The notes: generated from the sequence alone by a model not told the origin. A DNA stretch of 64,000 bases from WFQV01 sp964611145 (GCA_964611145.1 CAZSYM010000002.1:62001-126000); one strand, 5' to 3'; numbered from the stretch's first letter, positions 17,799-26,746 are shown. Program-made: numbers and translations.

Positions 17799-18347
17799 AT
17801 GTCGAGCAACACCGATTTTGAATTAGTTAAAAAATACTTGGACGGCGATGAGCGAGCTTTCAACGAAATTGTCAGGAAGTATTCGGAAAAAATATACTGG
17901 CATGCCCGCCGTATGCTTGGCAATCACCTTGATGCGGACGAAATCACACAGGAAGTAATTATTGTTCTTTACAAAAAGCTAAAAACATTTAATTTCAATT
18001 CTTCCCTTTATACATGGATTTACAGAATTACTTCCAATTTATGCATTAATTATATTAATAAAAATAAAATCCGCCGTTTTTTCTCTTTCGGCGAGCCGAG
18101 CACGGAAAACATTACAACAACGGAGGATATAGTTAAAAATTTGGAAGACAGAGAAGAACTAAGACGGGTAGAGGAAATTTTGCAAACATTACCACCAAAA
18201 CAGCGGGAAGTGTTCATTCTTAAACGTTTCGAGGAACTTTCCTATCCGGAAATCTCGGAAATTACCGGTCAAGCGGTCGGAACGCTTAAAACCAACTATT
18301 TTCATGCTTTGAAAAAAATCATGCAAAGGATAAAAAATGACGAATGA
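17799..18347 (+). CDS. ECF RNA polymerase sigma factor
   Basis: A 182-residue sigma-70 family factor with only regions 2 and 4, as in extracytoplasmic-function sigmas. Region 2 contains DADEITQEVIIVLYKKL and the -10-melting helix LYTWIYRITSNLCINY. Region 4 contains LPPKQREVFILKRFEELSYPEISEITGQAVGTLKT. ECF factors direct transcription of envelope or stress genes and are held by a co-encoded anti-sigma. The next gene overlaps by 11 bp and encodes a single-pass membrane protein, the likely anti-sigma. The promoter that this factor uses cannot be read here, but the 137-bp divergent spacer to the Spy-like gene is the first place to look. Confidence 0.95.
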   Translation: MSSNTDFELVKKYLDGDERAFNEIVRKYSEKIYWHARRMLGNHLDADEITQEVIIVLYKKLKTFNFNSSLYTWIYRITSNLCINYINKNKIRRFFSFGEPSTENITTTEDIVKNLEDREELRRVEEILQTLPPKQREVFILKRFEELSYPEISEITGQAVGTLKTNYFHALKKIMQRIKNDE

Positions 18348-18945
18348 AAAAATTCTAAAATATCTGGCGGGACTGATGAATCAAGAAGAATCCCGGCGTT
18401 TCGAAAAGGAACTGCAAGAAAACAACGAATTAAAAGAAGAATTGGAAGCCGTCGAATCTTCTCTATCTAAAATGCAGAAAGCCTCGTCTCCCGAAACCGA
18501 GTCGGTTTACTTTGCCAACTTGGCGGTTCGGGCAAGAGAAAAAATGCAAAAGAAAAAGAAATTTCACTTTGCTCCGCAACTCGCAACCGCCCTTACCGCT
18601 GTTCTTTTCTTAATCGTGGGGATTTTTTACTTCGACAATTCCTTTGAAGAAAGTTACTTTACACAAACCGAAATCAAGAGAATCTTGGAAAATGAAAACG
18701 ATTTGGAAAACCCGCAATTAAATCTTATTATTGACGAGGATTATTACAATGTTCTTTCGGAATATTACGAGCAAAGTCGTTCCTCGTTTGAAATCGACTT
18801 TAGCGTTCTGGATTCTCTGCAAACGGATTTGAACGACGAGGAATTGTTGCTAACTACCGGCACGGAAGATTTTGAACTCACGGAAAATTTGTCCGAAAAT
18901 GAAATAGAATTCTTGCAAAACAAAATCAAAGAGATAAAATTTTAA
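18337..18945 (+). CDS. Putative membrane anti-sigma factor
   Basis: A 202-residue protein with an N-terminal cytoplasmic helical part (about 1-75) and one membrane segment (about residues 86-103, LATALTAVLFLIVGIFYF). A strongly acidic periplasmic tail follows, rich in D, E, N and L. The N-terminus (KILKYLAGLMNQEESRRFEKEL) resembles the start of zinc-less anti-sigma domains: the usual HxxxCxxC of ZAS proteins is missing. Function is inferred from position, 11-bp overlap with the sigma gene and topology. Family membership is not proven. Confidence 0.7.
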   Translation: MTNEKILKYLAGLMNQEESRRFEKELQENNELKEELEAVESSLSKMQKASSPETESVYFANLAVRAREKMQKKKKFHFAPQLATALTAVLFLIVGIFYFDNSFEESYFTQTEIKRILENENDLENPQLNLIIDEDYYNVLSEYYEQSRSSFEIDFSVLDSLQTDLNDEELLLTTGTEDFELTENLSENEIEFLQNKIKEIKF

Positions 18946-18958
18946 GGGGAAACAAAAA

Positions 18959-19432
18959 ATGAAAAGAATTTTTACCATATCAATACTTTTTATTCTCCTT
19001 TTCAGCATGCCGAACTTCGCACAGGCGGGATGGAATCACGGAAAAGGAAGGATGTTAAATAAACTCGCCCAGATAGAAAAATTAAAATTAATCGAATTAT
19101 TAAATTTGGACGAGGATACCGCCATACGCCTTTTCGCCCGAAGGAACAAAAATCTTGAACGGCAAAAAGAACTGATAAAAGAAAAGAACGAGTTGATTTC
19201 CCGACTAAGAAAAATGTTAAAAGAAAAAGACAAAAAAGATTCTTCTCTAAAAAACATGACGAAAAAAATCCTCGAATTGGAAAGAGCAATAATAGAAAAC
19301 AGAATAAAGTTTTTTGACACTCTAAAAGATATCCTTACCGAGGAACAAATAGCCAAATACTTAGTGTTCGAACATACTCTCCGTAATGAAATACGGAATT
19401 ACATGATGCACCGGCATGGTTGGAAAAAATAA
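18959..19432 (+). CDS. Spy/CpxP-like periplasmic protein in sigma operon
   Basis: A 157-residue exported protein (signal MKRIFTISILFILLFSMPNFAQA) whose mature part is almost entirely helical and charged. It begins with a histidine/glycine stretch (WNHGKGRM) and ends with histidines (MMHRHGWKK). The helical core (LIELLNLDEDTAIRLFARRN ... LTEEQIAKYLVFE) has the LTxEQ signature of Spy/CpxP/CnrX-like proteins. It follows the anti-sigma gene by 13 bp. By analogy with CnrYXH or ZraP/CpxP it may be the sensor or chaperone that controls release of the sigma factor. That role is inference. Confidence 0.78.
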   Translation: MKRIFTISILFILLFSMPNFAQAGWNHGKGRMLNKLAQIEKLKLIELLNLDEDTAIRLFARRNKNLERQKELIKEKNELISRLRKMLKEKDKKDSSLKNMTKKILELERAIIENRIKFFDTLKDILTEEQIAKYLVFEHTLRNEIRNYMMHRHGWKK

Positions 19433-19534
19433 GAGGGAACTGATAAGAACTTTCCTTTGTTCAATCCGTGCGAAAATTAGAGCTAAAGACTTGATTTTTT
19501 TAGTTCAGAAAACTAATTTTCGCAATTCAATTTT

Positions 19535-19619
19535 GCGGAAGTGGTGAAATTGGTATACACGCTACTTTGAGGGGGTAGTGCCCTTTATGGGCGTGCGGGT
19601 TCAAGTCCCGCCTTCCGCA
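19535..19619 (+). tRNA. tRNA-Leu (GAG)
   Basis: Class II cloverleaf. Acceptor GCGGAAG pairs with CTTCCGC. The anticodon stem ctact/ggtag closes TTGAGGG, giving anticodon GAG. There is a long variable arm, and the T-arm contains GGTTCAAGTCC. Discriminator A; CCA is not encoded. Confidence 0.95.
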
Positions 19620-19653
19620 CAAATTTTTTTACGGGGAAACAAAGGAAAACAAA

Positions 19654-20460
19654 ATGAGAAAATTACAAGTTATCTTCGCTGTTTTTATATTGCTTGCATC
19701 GGTATCATTCGGGCAAGCATTGGACAAAAACAACGACGCCAAAAAGCTTTACAACGAAGCCACTCGACTGAGAAAAAGCGGTAATTACAAAGGAGCAGTG
19801 GAAAAATACGACGCCGCTCTCAACTTGGTTGACGATTATCGTTTGCATTTCGGTAAAGCACAAGCACTTCGTAAAATGCATAGATACGAAGAAGCGATTC
19901 AAGAATATGAGATTACAAAGAAATTGAAACCGGATTATTATCCTGCATATTTTTATATGGGCGCCGCTTACTTTGCTCTTCAAAACTATGAAAAAGCAAA
20001 GGAGAATTTCGATCAAGTTCTAAAAATGACAAAGAGCAAAAGCGTAGCCAAAGCCGTTCAGAAAAACCTTACGGTATGTAATGAAAAATTAGCTTATCCT
20101 TATTTGGTCAAGGGACAAACCGAAGCTCAGCAAGGTAATTACAGAAAAGCGATTAAAGATTTCAACAAAGTTCTTGAATACTACGATAGCGATGCGGCAT
20201 ATTTAGGATTGGCAGACGCTTACAACGAATTGGGTGAATATCAAAAATCCCTTGAATACGCCTCCAAAGCCATCGCACATCGTAAAACAATACCGGAGGG
20301 AAGTCCCTATTTCTACATCGGCTTAGCATACAAAAATATGGGACAACCCGAACAAGCAAAACAAAATTTCGAAAATTGCTTACGAGACAAAAGCAAAGCG
20401 AACAAAGGTTTCAGAAAACGCGCCAAGTTTGAAATGAAACAAATGAAAAACCAAGGATAA
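19654..20460 (+). CDS. Exported TPR-repeat protein
   Basis: A 268-residue protein with a signal peptide (MRKLQVIFAVFILLASVSFG, cleavage after GQA). At least five to six tetratricopeptide repeats then fill the rest. Examples are KLYNEATRLRKSGNYKGAVEKY, YRLHFGKAQALRKMHRYEEA, YPAYFYMGAAYFALQNYEKA, AAYLGLADAYNELGEYQKS and SPYFYIGLAYKNMGQPEQA (shown as separate motifs). TPR proteins in this compartment act as protein-protein scaffolds; partner unknown. It begins 35 bp after tRNA-Leu, and a good terminator follows the stop codon. Confidence 0.88.
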   Translation: MRKLQVIFAVFILLASVSFGQALDKNNDAKKLYNEATRLRKSGNYKGAVEKYDAALNLVDDYRLHFGKAQALRKMHRYEEAIQEYEITKKLKPDYYPAYFYMGAAYFALQNYEKAKENFDQVLKMTKSKSVAKAVQKNLTVCNEKLAYPYLVKGQTEAQQGNYRKAIKDFNKVLEYYDSDAAYLGLADAYNELGEYQKSLEYASKAIAHRKTIPEGSPYFYIGLAYKNMGQPEQAKQNFENCLRDKSKANKGFRKRAKFEMKQMKNQG

Positions 20461-20477
20461 AGTTTATATAATTACGG

Positions 20478-20505
20478 AAAGCCCGTTTTGACGGGCTTTT
20501 TTTAT
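20478..20505 (+). terminator. Rho-independent terminator after TPR gene
   Basis: Stem aaagcccgt / acgggcttt with a short loop and a run of seven or more T, 18 bp after the stop codon. Confidence 0.92.
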
Positions 20506-20886
20506 TTTAAACCTTTTTCTCCCTCCGTAATACCCCCTTCTTAGACTTATCAAGAAACAAAGACAAAAAATAATTTTGAAATTAAAATTTTTAGCAAAAT
20601 CTTTCGAGGCAAAAAAATATTTGTCATACTAAAAAGTTAATTGCATTATTAACATTCAAATGGTATTTTAGCACAAATTAAATTTTACATGAATGCAAGG
20701 AAAGACACCACGGAACACTTATATTTTACAGTCGTTTCTTTCTCAAAAGGCACGGGAATCTCAGGCTACATTCGGCTCACCTATATATAAATTCACGGTT
20801 CTTAATCAATCGAGCTAAAAAGGATGAGCTTTTTTAAAAATTTTTGTTCTTTGCCTAAAAACTTTATTAAAAATCAGGAGGATTAA
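20506..20886. other. Long non-coding leader before hppA
   Basis: About 380 bp of AT-rich sequence with no plausible open frame. An AGGAGG ribosome site lies 5 bp before the pyrophosphatase ATG. I see no known riboswitch core, no tRNA-like fold and no strong hairpin apart from short ones. It may be an untranslated leader with promoter(s), or may hide a small RNA. Confidence 0.4.
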
Positions 20887-22884
20887 ATGGACATACTTTA
20901 TTGGGTCCCTGTCGTTGGATTCATTGGTTTGTTACTTGCTTTGATTATTTACAAAATGATACTCAAGAAGGACCCCGGAAACGAGAGAATGGTGGAAATA
21001 GCCGAGGAAATCCACCACGGGGCAATGACTTTCCTATCGAGAGAATATCGAGTCATTGCTATTTTCATGCTTGTTGTCTTTATCATTTTGTTCTTCTTCA
21101 TCAGTCCTTATGCCGCCTATGCTTACGTATTCGGAGGAATTAGCTCGATGTTGGCGGGATTCTTCGGAATGAAAGCCGCCACGCATAGCAGTAACAGAAC
21201 TTGCCAAGCCGCCGCAAGCGGTGGAACGCCGGAAGCTTTGGTAACTTCCTTCCTCGGCGGCTCAGTAATGGGTATTTCCGTAGCGGCATTGGGAGTAATA
21301 GGTTTGGGCATTGTGTTCCTATTCACAAAAGATCCTGAAATTATCAGTGGTTTTGCATTGGGAGCTTCCTCTATTGCTCTCTTTGCAAGAGTAGGCGGCG
21401 GTATTTACACAAAGAGTGCCGACGTAGGAACAGATTTGGTTGGAAAAGTGGAAGCCGGAATTCCCGAAGACGACCCGAGAAACCCGGGTGTAATTGCGGA
21501 TAACGTGGGAGACAATGTGGGAGACACTGCAGGAATGGGCGCAGACCTCTTCGAATCCTATGTTGGTTCCGTGGTCGCTACGATTGCAATCGGTGCTACA
21601 ATGACAAATCCCTTGAACTGGGCGGCTTTACCGGTAATATTAATAACTGTGGGATTGATTGCCTCCCTCATCGGAATTTTCTCTATCAACACTTTGAAAA
21701 AGATGAACCCGCAGACAGCTTTGAGAAATACAACTTACGTGGCGGGAATTATATTTATAATCGGAGCCTACTTTACGGTTCAAGCTTTAGTACACAGAAC
21801 AAATGAATTTTGGGTCGTGGTTACAGGTCTTGTTACCGGTGTGTTAATCGGTATAGAAAGCGAATATTATACTTCCGGTAAACCTATTAAAGAAATAGCT
21901 CATAGCTCCGTATCGGGTCCCGCAACGACAATCATTACCGGACTTGCAATCGGTTTCGAAAGCACTATCCTTCCTATCCTTACGATTGCAGTTGCAATTA
22001 TAATTTCCTATTCCTTAAGCGGACTTTATGGCATTGCAATTTCCGCCGTAGGTATGCTTTCCACAATCGGAATTGTAATGTCCACGGACAGTTACGGACC
22101 AATTGCCGATAATGCAGGTGGCATAGCTCAAATGGCGGAGCTCGATCCGAAAGTAAGACAAATAACGGACAAGCTGGATTCCTTAGGCAATACAACCGCG
22201 GCAATCGGGAAAGGTTTTGCAATCGGTTCTGCCGCTCTTACCGCATTAGCATTGTTCTCGGCATTTCAGCATGCTGTAAATGTAGATAGCATCGACTTGA
22301 CAAATCACCTTACCGTTGTCGGCTTGTTGCTCGGCGCAATGATGCCCTTCGTGATAGCGGCATTGACAATGAAAGCCGTCGGAAGAGCCGCGGATAAAAT
22401 GGTTATCGAAATACGAAGACAGTTTAAGGAAATAGTAGGATTGCTGGAAGGCAAGGCAAAACCCGACATTAGAACATGCGTGGATATTGTAACGAGAGGA
22501 GCATTGCGGGAAATGATTCTCCCGGGCTTAATTGCAGTTATAGCTCCGTTGGTTATTGGACTTGTGCTCGGCGTAGAAACATTGGGTGGATTTCTTGCCG
22601 GAGCTACCGCCACAGGTGTTCTGCTCGGAATGATGATGGCTAACGGCGGCGCCGCATGGGATAATTCCAAGAAATGGATAGAAGAAGGTAACCTGGGCGG
22701 GAAAGGTACTCCCACTCACGCCGCTGCAGTAGTCGGGGACACGGTCGGCGACCCGTTCAAGGATACAAGCGGTCCGTCGATGAACATCCTTATCAAGCTT
22801 ATGTCCGTCGTCTCGCTTGTGTTCGCACCGGTCTTTGTCAAATATTCCGGTCCCATCATGAAATTCTTTGAAAACATTTTTTAG
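20887..22884 (+). CDS. hppA: Membrane-bound ion-pumping pyrophosphatase
   Basis: A 665-residue integral membrane pyrophosphatase with about 16 membrane helices. It couples pyrophosphate hydrolysis to H+ or Na+ export. Hallmarks are visible: the substrate site DVGTDLVGKVEAGIPEDDPR, the DNVGDNVGDTAGMGADLFES block, and C-terminal AWDNSKKWIEEG and GDTVGDPFKDTSGPS. The loop SLGNTTAAIGKG has Ala where K+-independent enzymes have Lys, so this is predicted to be of the K+-dependent class. Whether the pumped ion is H+ or Na+ cannot be settled by eye. AGGAGG SD, standalone gene with its own terminator. It probably makes use of pyrophosphate from biosynthesis in an energy-limited anaerobe (inference). 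Confidence 0.97.
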   Translation: MDILYWVPVVGFIGLLLALIIYKMILKKDPGNERMVEIAEEIHHGAMTFLSREYRVIAIFMLVVFIILFFFISPYAAYAYVFGGISSMLAGFFGMKAATHSSNRTCQAAASGGTPEALVTSFLGGSVMGISVAALGVIGLGIVFLFTKDPEIISGFALGASSIALFARVGGGIYTKSADVGTDLVGKVEAGIPEDDPRNPGVIADNVGDNVGDTAGMGADLFESYVGSVVATIAIGATMTNPLNWAALPVILITVGLIASLIGIFSINTLKKMNPQTALRNTTYVAGIIFIIGAYFTVQALVHRTNEFWVVVTGLVTGVLIGIESEYYTSGKPIKEIAHSSVSGPATTIITGLAIGFESTILPILTIAVAIIISYSLSGLYGIAISAVGMLSTIGIVMSTDSYGPIADNAGGIAQMAELDPKVRQITDKLDSLGNTTAAIGKGFAIGSAALTALALFSAFQHAVNVDSIDLTNHLTVVGLLLGAMMPFVIAALTMKAVGRAADKMVIEIRRQFKEIVGLLEGKAKPDIRTCVDIVTRGALREMILPGLIAVIAPLVIGLVLGVETLGGFLAGATATGVLLGMMMANGGAAWDNSKKWIEEGNLGGKGTPTHAAAVVGDTVGDPFKDTSGPSMNILIKLMSVVSLVFAPVFVKYSGPIMKFFENIF

Positions 22885-22900
22885 TAAATAAAATTTGCTT

Positions 22901-22927
22901 AAAGGCGGCTGATAGCCGCCTTTTTAT
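22901..22927 (+). terminator. Rho-independent terminator of hppA
   Basis: Perfect stem aaaggcggct / agccgccttt with a minimal loop (gat) followed by T-rich sequence, 17 bp after the stop. Confidence 0.92.
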
Positions 22928-23060
22928 TTTTAAACTGGTTTTGTGTCTCTAAAAAAACCTTAATTTTCGAATAAAAACGCAAAAAATAATTTTATTTATT
23001 TGCGAAAAAATGTTAAATTGAAAAGTAATTTTGAATTTCTGCTTACTAGTTGGGGTTTTT

Positions 23061-25055
23061 ATGGAACTAAAAAACATTATTTTCACGATTGTTTTTATCG
23101 CTGCATTTTCCTTCCTAGCTTATAGCATCAAAAGATTCATCTCTTACTTGCGAATCGGGCAACCGGAAAACCGTTACGACAGAGTACCGGAAAGACTTCT
23201 CAACGTCCTCAAAGTAGCATTCGGACAAAGCAAAATTCTGCGCGATCCCATCGCCGGTCCCATGCATTTCATCATCTTTTGGGGATTTATGATTTTCCTC
23301 TTTGCCGTATTGGAATCCCTTATCCAAGGTTTTTATTCACCTTTCTCATTGGAATTCTTGGGACCATTTTATTCCCTCATCACATTGATTACGGACTTCT
23401 TTGCGGTCTTCGTTTTCCTGGCTGTCCTATTTGCTCTTTACAGACGTTACATTCAAAAAGTTAAAAGGTTGGAACTTGATGCAGCGGCAAAACTCGATGC
23501 CACCGTTGTACTTTTACTTATCTTAATTGTGGTTACTTCCATGACGTTACAAAATGCTGCGGGAATCGCTGCCAATGGTTTCAAAATGGGAGAGTACGAA
23601 CTCCGCCCCATTTCGAAAGCTTTGGCGAGTTGGTTGTTCTCCGCCGGTGACGGCGCTCTTATTTACCACGAGATTTTCTGGTGGACGCATATCTTAACCA
23701 TTTTCGTCTTTATGAATTTCCTTCCATATTCAAAACATTTCCACGTGTTCACCTCCATTCCAAATGTATTCTTCAACAAATTACAACCCGGCAAATATGT
23801 TCCCAAAAAGCTCGACCTGGAAGATGAAGAAGCCGAGCAATTTGGTGTTGCGGACGTAGAACATTTGACATGGAAACAAATTCTGGACGGCTTTTCATGT
23901 ACCGAATGCGGTCGCTGTGTGGAAGTTTGCCCCGCAGCAAACACAGGCAAACCCTTAGCGCCTCGGGATATAATGGTCGCCATACGCCACAGGACGGAAG
24001 AAAAAGCTCCCCTTTTAATCAAAGGAGAAGAAAACGAAGAAATCATGAGCAAAACTCTCGTTCACAATTATATCAGCGACGATGCGCTCTGGGCTTGTAC
24101 CACTTGCAACGCATGCGTTTACGAATGCCCCGTTACAAACGAGCATTTGGATGCAATAATAGATATGCGCCGCAATCTGGTACTCATGGAATCCCAATTT
24201 CCACCTGAATTGAACACAGTATTCAAAAACCTCGAAACCAATTTCAATCCGTGGGCGTTCAATCATCAGGACAGAGCCGAGTGGGCGGAAGGCTTGGGCA
24301 TCAAAACAATGGCGGAAGACTCAAATGCCGAATATTTGTATTGGGTAGGCTGTGCCGGTTCTTACGACGCCCGTTACAAAAAGGTCTCACGCGCTTTCGC
24401 TCAAATAATGCAAAAAGCGGGAGTGGAGTTTCGCATTTTAGGAACGGAAGAAAAATGCAACGGAGATACGGCAAGACGCTTGGGTAACGAATATTTAGCA
24501 CAAATGCTAATGATGGAAAATGTGGAAACACTAAAGAAATACGGCGTCAAAAAAATCGTTACCACATGCCCGCATTGCTATAATTCAATTAAAAACGAAT
24601 ATCCGCAATTCGGTGGCAATTTCGAAGTAATCCACCACACGGAATTGATTAACGATTTAATCAAACAGGGTAAAATCCAACTAAAAGGTGAAGAAAGCAT
24701 AAGCAAAATCACCTATCACGACTCCTGCTATTTGGGAAGGTACAATTCCATTTATGATGCACCGCGAGATTCCTTAAGCAAAATAGAAGGAATCGAGTTA
24801 GTGGAAATGGAACGCAATAAAGATCAAGGCTTCTGTTGCGGAGCAGGCGGCGGAAGAATGTTCATGGAAGAAAATATAGGAAAGAGAATAAACGAAGAAA
24901 GAACAGAAGAAGCTCTTGCTACAGGCGCGGACACTATCGCCGCAGCTTGTCCTTTCTGTATGACTATGCTTAGCGACGGAACAAAAGCCTTCGACAAAGA
25001 AGACGAAGTCGCCGTAAAAGATATAGCCGAAATTATTTGGGAACACATAGCTTAA
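23061..25055 (+). CDS. Membrane HdrD-like iron-sulfur oxidoreductase
   Basis: About 664 residues. The N-terminal ~250 residues form five or so membrane helices with spaced histidines (MHFIIFWGF, YHEIFWWTHIL), like the NarI/DsrM-type cytochrome b subunit. A cytosolic part follows with two 4Fe-4S sites, CTECGRCVEVCP and CTTCNACVYECP. Then come two CCG domains (WVGCAGSYDARY ... TTCPHCYNSIKNEYP, and HDSCYLGRYN ... QGFCCGAGGGRM) as in HdrD and GlpC. Such HdrED-like fusions move electrons between the quinone pool and a cytosolic thiol, heterodisulfide or flavoprotein partner; the partner is not next door. ATG 23061 is preferred because an upstream in-frame TTG at 23031 has no SD. Confidence 0.93.
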   Translation: MELKNIIFTIVFIAAFSFLAYSIKRFISYLRIGQPENRYDRVPERLLNVLKVAFGQSKILRDPIAGPMHFIIFWGFMIFLFAVLESLIQGFYSPFSLEFLGPFYSLITLITDFFAVFVFLAVLFALYRRYIQKVKRLELDAAAKLDATVVLLLILIVVTSMTLQNAAGIAANGFKMGEYELRPISKALASWLFSAGDGALIYHEIFWWTHILTIFVFMNFLPYSKHFHVFTSIPNVFFNKLQPGKYVPKKLDLEDEEAEQFGVADVEHLTWKQILDGFSCTECGRCVEVCPAANTGKPLAPRDIMVAIRHRTEEKAPLLIKGEENEEIMSKTLVHNYISDDALWACTTCNACVYECPVTNEHLDAIIDMRRNLVLMESQFPPELNTVFKNLETNFNPWAFNHQDRAEWAEGLGIKTMAEDSNAEYLYWVGCAGSYDARYKKVSRAFAQIMQKAGVEFRILGTEEKCNGDTARRLGNEYLAQMLMMENVETLKKYGVKKIVTTCPHCYNSIKNEYPQFGGNFEVIHHTELINDLIKQGKIQLKGEESISKITYHDSCYLGRYNSIYDAPRDSLSKIEGIELVEMERNKDQGFCCGAGGGRMFMEENIGKRINEERTEEALATGADTIAAACPFCMTMLSDGTKAFDKEDEVAVKDIAEIIWEHIA

Positions 25056-25081
25056 TTTAATAATAAAACAAGGAGGCTCTA

Positions 25082-25267
25082 ATGAGCGAAAAATACCAAC
25101 AAATGCAAGAACTTTTAAAATCAATGGAAACAGATATTGAAAAGTTTTATGTAAAAGGACAATCCGCTGCAGGCACTCGTTTGCGGAAAAAACTTAGCGA
25201 ACTACGCACGATGGCAAAAGCCATGCGCGATGAAATACAGGAAATAAAAAAATCCCGAAAGGCTTAA
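25082..25267 (+). CDS. Histone H1-like (Hc1-family) small protein
   Basis: A 61-residue basic-acidic helical protein, with MSEKYQQMQELLKSMETDIE then FYVKGQSAAGTRLRKKL and a Lys/Arg end. This matches the short Hc1/histone H1-like family of Bacteroidota and Chlamydiae, thought to bind DNA as a nucleoid protein. The motif K-x-A-A-G-T-R is the most diagnostic part. AGGAGG SD directly upstream; 27 bp after the oxidoreductase gene; own terminator. Chromosome-binding is known for family members, not tested here. Confidence 0.88.
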   Translation: MSEKYQQMQELLKSMETDIEKFYVKGQSAAGTRLRKKLSELRTMAKAMRDEIQEIKKSRKA

Positions 25268-25276
25268 TCCTTAAAT

Positions 25277-25321
25277 AATGGAGCTGTTCGGGTATTTGCC
25301 TCCCGTCCAGCTCCATTTTTA
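25277..25321 (+). terminator. Terminator after histone-like gene
   Basis: Stem aatggagct / agctccatt with a 23-nt loop and a T-run, 10 bp after the stop. Confidence 0.75.
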
Positions 25322-25347
25322 CCGTTCACAATCCCGGTTCCGAAAAT

Positions 25348-26514
25348 TTGAAACGAATACTTCCGAACGCCGTCTTTATCCTTTCCCTCTTAATCGGCCT
25401 TTACTCGACCTACATTCCGCCGATTTCCAAGCACGTTGCGACAGAGGAACGAGATTCTTCTTTCTCAAAAGATTCGATAGTCTCCGTACAACTGAGCGCT
25501 GTGGGCGACATTATGTGCCATTCCACTCAGTTTAATTATGCAAGAGTCGGAAAAGACAGTTTCGATTTCAAACCGGTTTTCGATTCAATAAGAAAATACT
25601 TACGGCGGTCGGACTTCGTAGCGGGAAATCTCGAAACCGTAATCGCCGATTCGGATAAAAACTATGCAGGTTATCCGGTTTTCAACACGCCTCCGGATTT
25701 TTTAGAAGGATTAAAATACGCGGGCTTCTCCCATTTGATTGTAGCCAACAATCATATCCTCGACCGCGGTTTAAAAGGATTGCAAAGCACGTTAAAAAAA
25801 ATTCGCCAGTACGGTTTCACTTACAGCGGAGCGAATATTCCAAACGACAGCATAAGAATCTTCTCGATAAAAGGAATAAAATTTGCTTTTCTTTCTTTCA
25901 CATATTTCATTAACAATCCCGATAAAAACCTAAAAAAATATATTGAAACCATAACACCTCGAAACATCATAGAGAAAATTTCCCGCGCAAAGAAAAAGGG
26001 TGCGGAAATTACTATTGTTTATTTTCATTTCGGCAAAGAATACGAACGTTTTCCCAATGCCGCCCAAAAGCAAATCGCTCGGACGGCAGTCAAAGCCGGA
26101 GCGGATTTAATCATCGCCAGCCATACGCACGTTGTCCAACCCGCCGATTTTATTCGCCGCGGGCAAGATTCCGTATTCGTTCTTTATTCGATGGGAAATT
26201 TTCTTTCAAATCAACGCTGGCGCTACTCCGACGGCGGAGTAATCTTAAACATTCGTCTGATAAAAAACATTTCTCGGGATTCCGTTTATATCGGGAAAAT
26301 TTCCTTTTTGCCCATTTGGGTTTTCAAAGGGAAAATAAACTCAAAAAGGCAATACCTAATTTATCCCATGCCCAAAGCACCAAAACATTTCCCCTCTTTT
26401 TTCTCAAAGGAAGATTCCATAAACGCCACACAAAGCTTTTTTGATACTGATAGCATTATCCGGGCTTACGGCGTAAATATCCCGCTTGAACAGGGAAACA
26501 ATTTTGATAATTAA
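25348..26514 (+). CDS. CapA-like metallophosphatase-fold protein
   Basis: A 388-residue protein with an N-terminal hydrophobic segment (AVFILSLLIGLYSTYI), so exported or anchored, followed by a CapA/PGA_cap domain. Metal-site motifs of the calcineurin-like fold are present: AVGDIMCHS, GNLETV, NNHILDRG, YFHFGKEYE and ASHTHVVQP. CapA-type proteins take part in poly-gamma-glutamate or capsule export, but most homologues without capB/capC nearby, as here, have unknown substrates. TTG start is used because no ATG precedes the signal-like segment; SD is weak. The gene ends 22 bp before a repeated 55-bp element and the assembly gap. Confidence 0.85.
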   Translation: MKRILPNAVFILSLLIGLYSTYIPPISKHVATEERDSSFSKDSIVSVQLSAVGDIMCHSTQFNYARVGKDSFDFKPVFDSIRKYLRRSDFVAGNLETVIADSDKNYAGYPVFNTPPDFLEGLKYAGFSHLIVANNHILDRGLKGLQSTLKKIRQYGFTYSGANIPNDSIRIFSIKGIKFAFLSFTYFINNPDKNLKKYIETITPRNIIEKISRAKKKGAEITIVYFHFGKEYERFPNAAQKQIARTAVKAGADLIIASHTHVVQPADFIRRGQDSVFVLYSMGNFLSNQRWRYSDGGVILNIRLIKNISRDSVYIGKISFLPIWVFKGKINSKRQYLIYPMPKAPKHFPSFFSKEDSINATQSFFDTDSIIRAYGVNIPLEQGNNFDN

Positions 26515-26536
26515 AAAATTTGAGCGTTCAAGAAAA

Positions 26537-26591
26537 AAACCGAATCATAATCAATTCAATCTGTGTCCCATTTGATAAGTAGCAAAGAGCA
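26537..26591. repeat. Direct repeat copy 1 (left of gap)
   Basis: A 55-bp sequence beginning aaaccgaatcataatcaatt and ending gtagcaaagagca, identical base for base to 26692-26746 on the other side of the N run. A third copy lies at 27505-27559. Exact 55-bp identity at two contig ends may partly be an assembly overlap. Confidence 0.95.
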
Positions 26592-26691
26592 NNNNNNNNN
26601 NNNNNNNNNNNNNNNNNNNNNNNNNNNNNNNNNNNNNNNNNNNNNNNNNNNNNNNNNNNNNNNNNNNNNNNNNNNNNNNNNNNNNNNNNNN
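26592..26691. other. Assembly gap (100 N)
   Basis: Exactly 100 undetermined bases, so a placeholder of unknown true length. Both sides carry the same 55-bp repeat, which probably broke the assembly. Confidence 0.99.
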
Positions 26692-26746
26692 AAACCGAAT
26701 CATAATCAATTCAATCTGTGTCCCATTTGATAAGTAGCAAAGAGCA
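26692..26746. repeat. Direct repeat copy 2 (right of gap)
   Basis: Identical to copy 1 over 55 bp. It ends 12 bp before the stop codon of the ParE-like toxin, so it forms the left boundary of the toxin-antitoxin island. Confidence 0.95.

Noticed and set aside
19578..19784. Small plus frame across tRNA-Leu
   Set aside because: It overlaps the tRNA and the start of the TPR gene in another frame; no coding evidence.
20700..20886. Possible riboswitch before hppA
   Set aside because: I could not match any known riboswitch core, so I list only a long leader.
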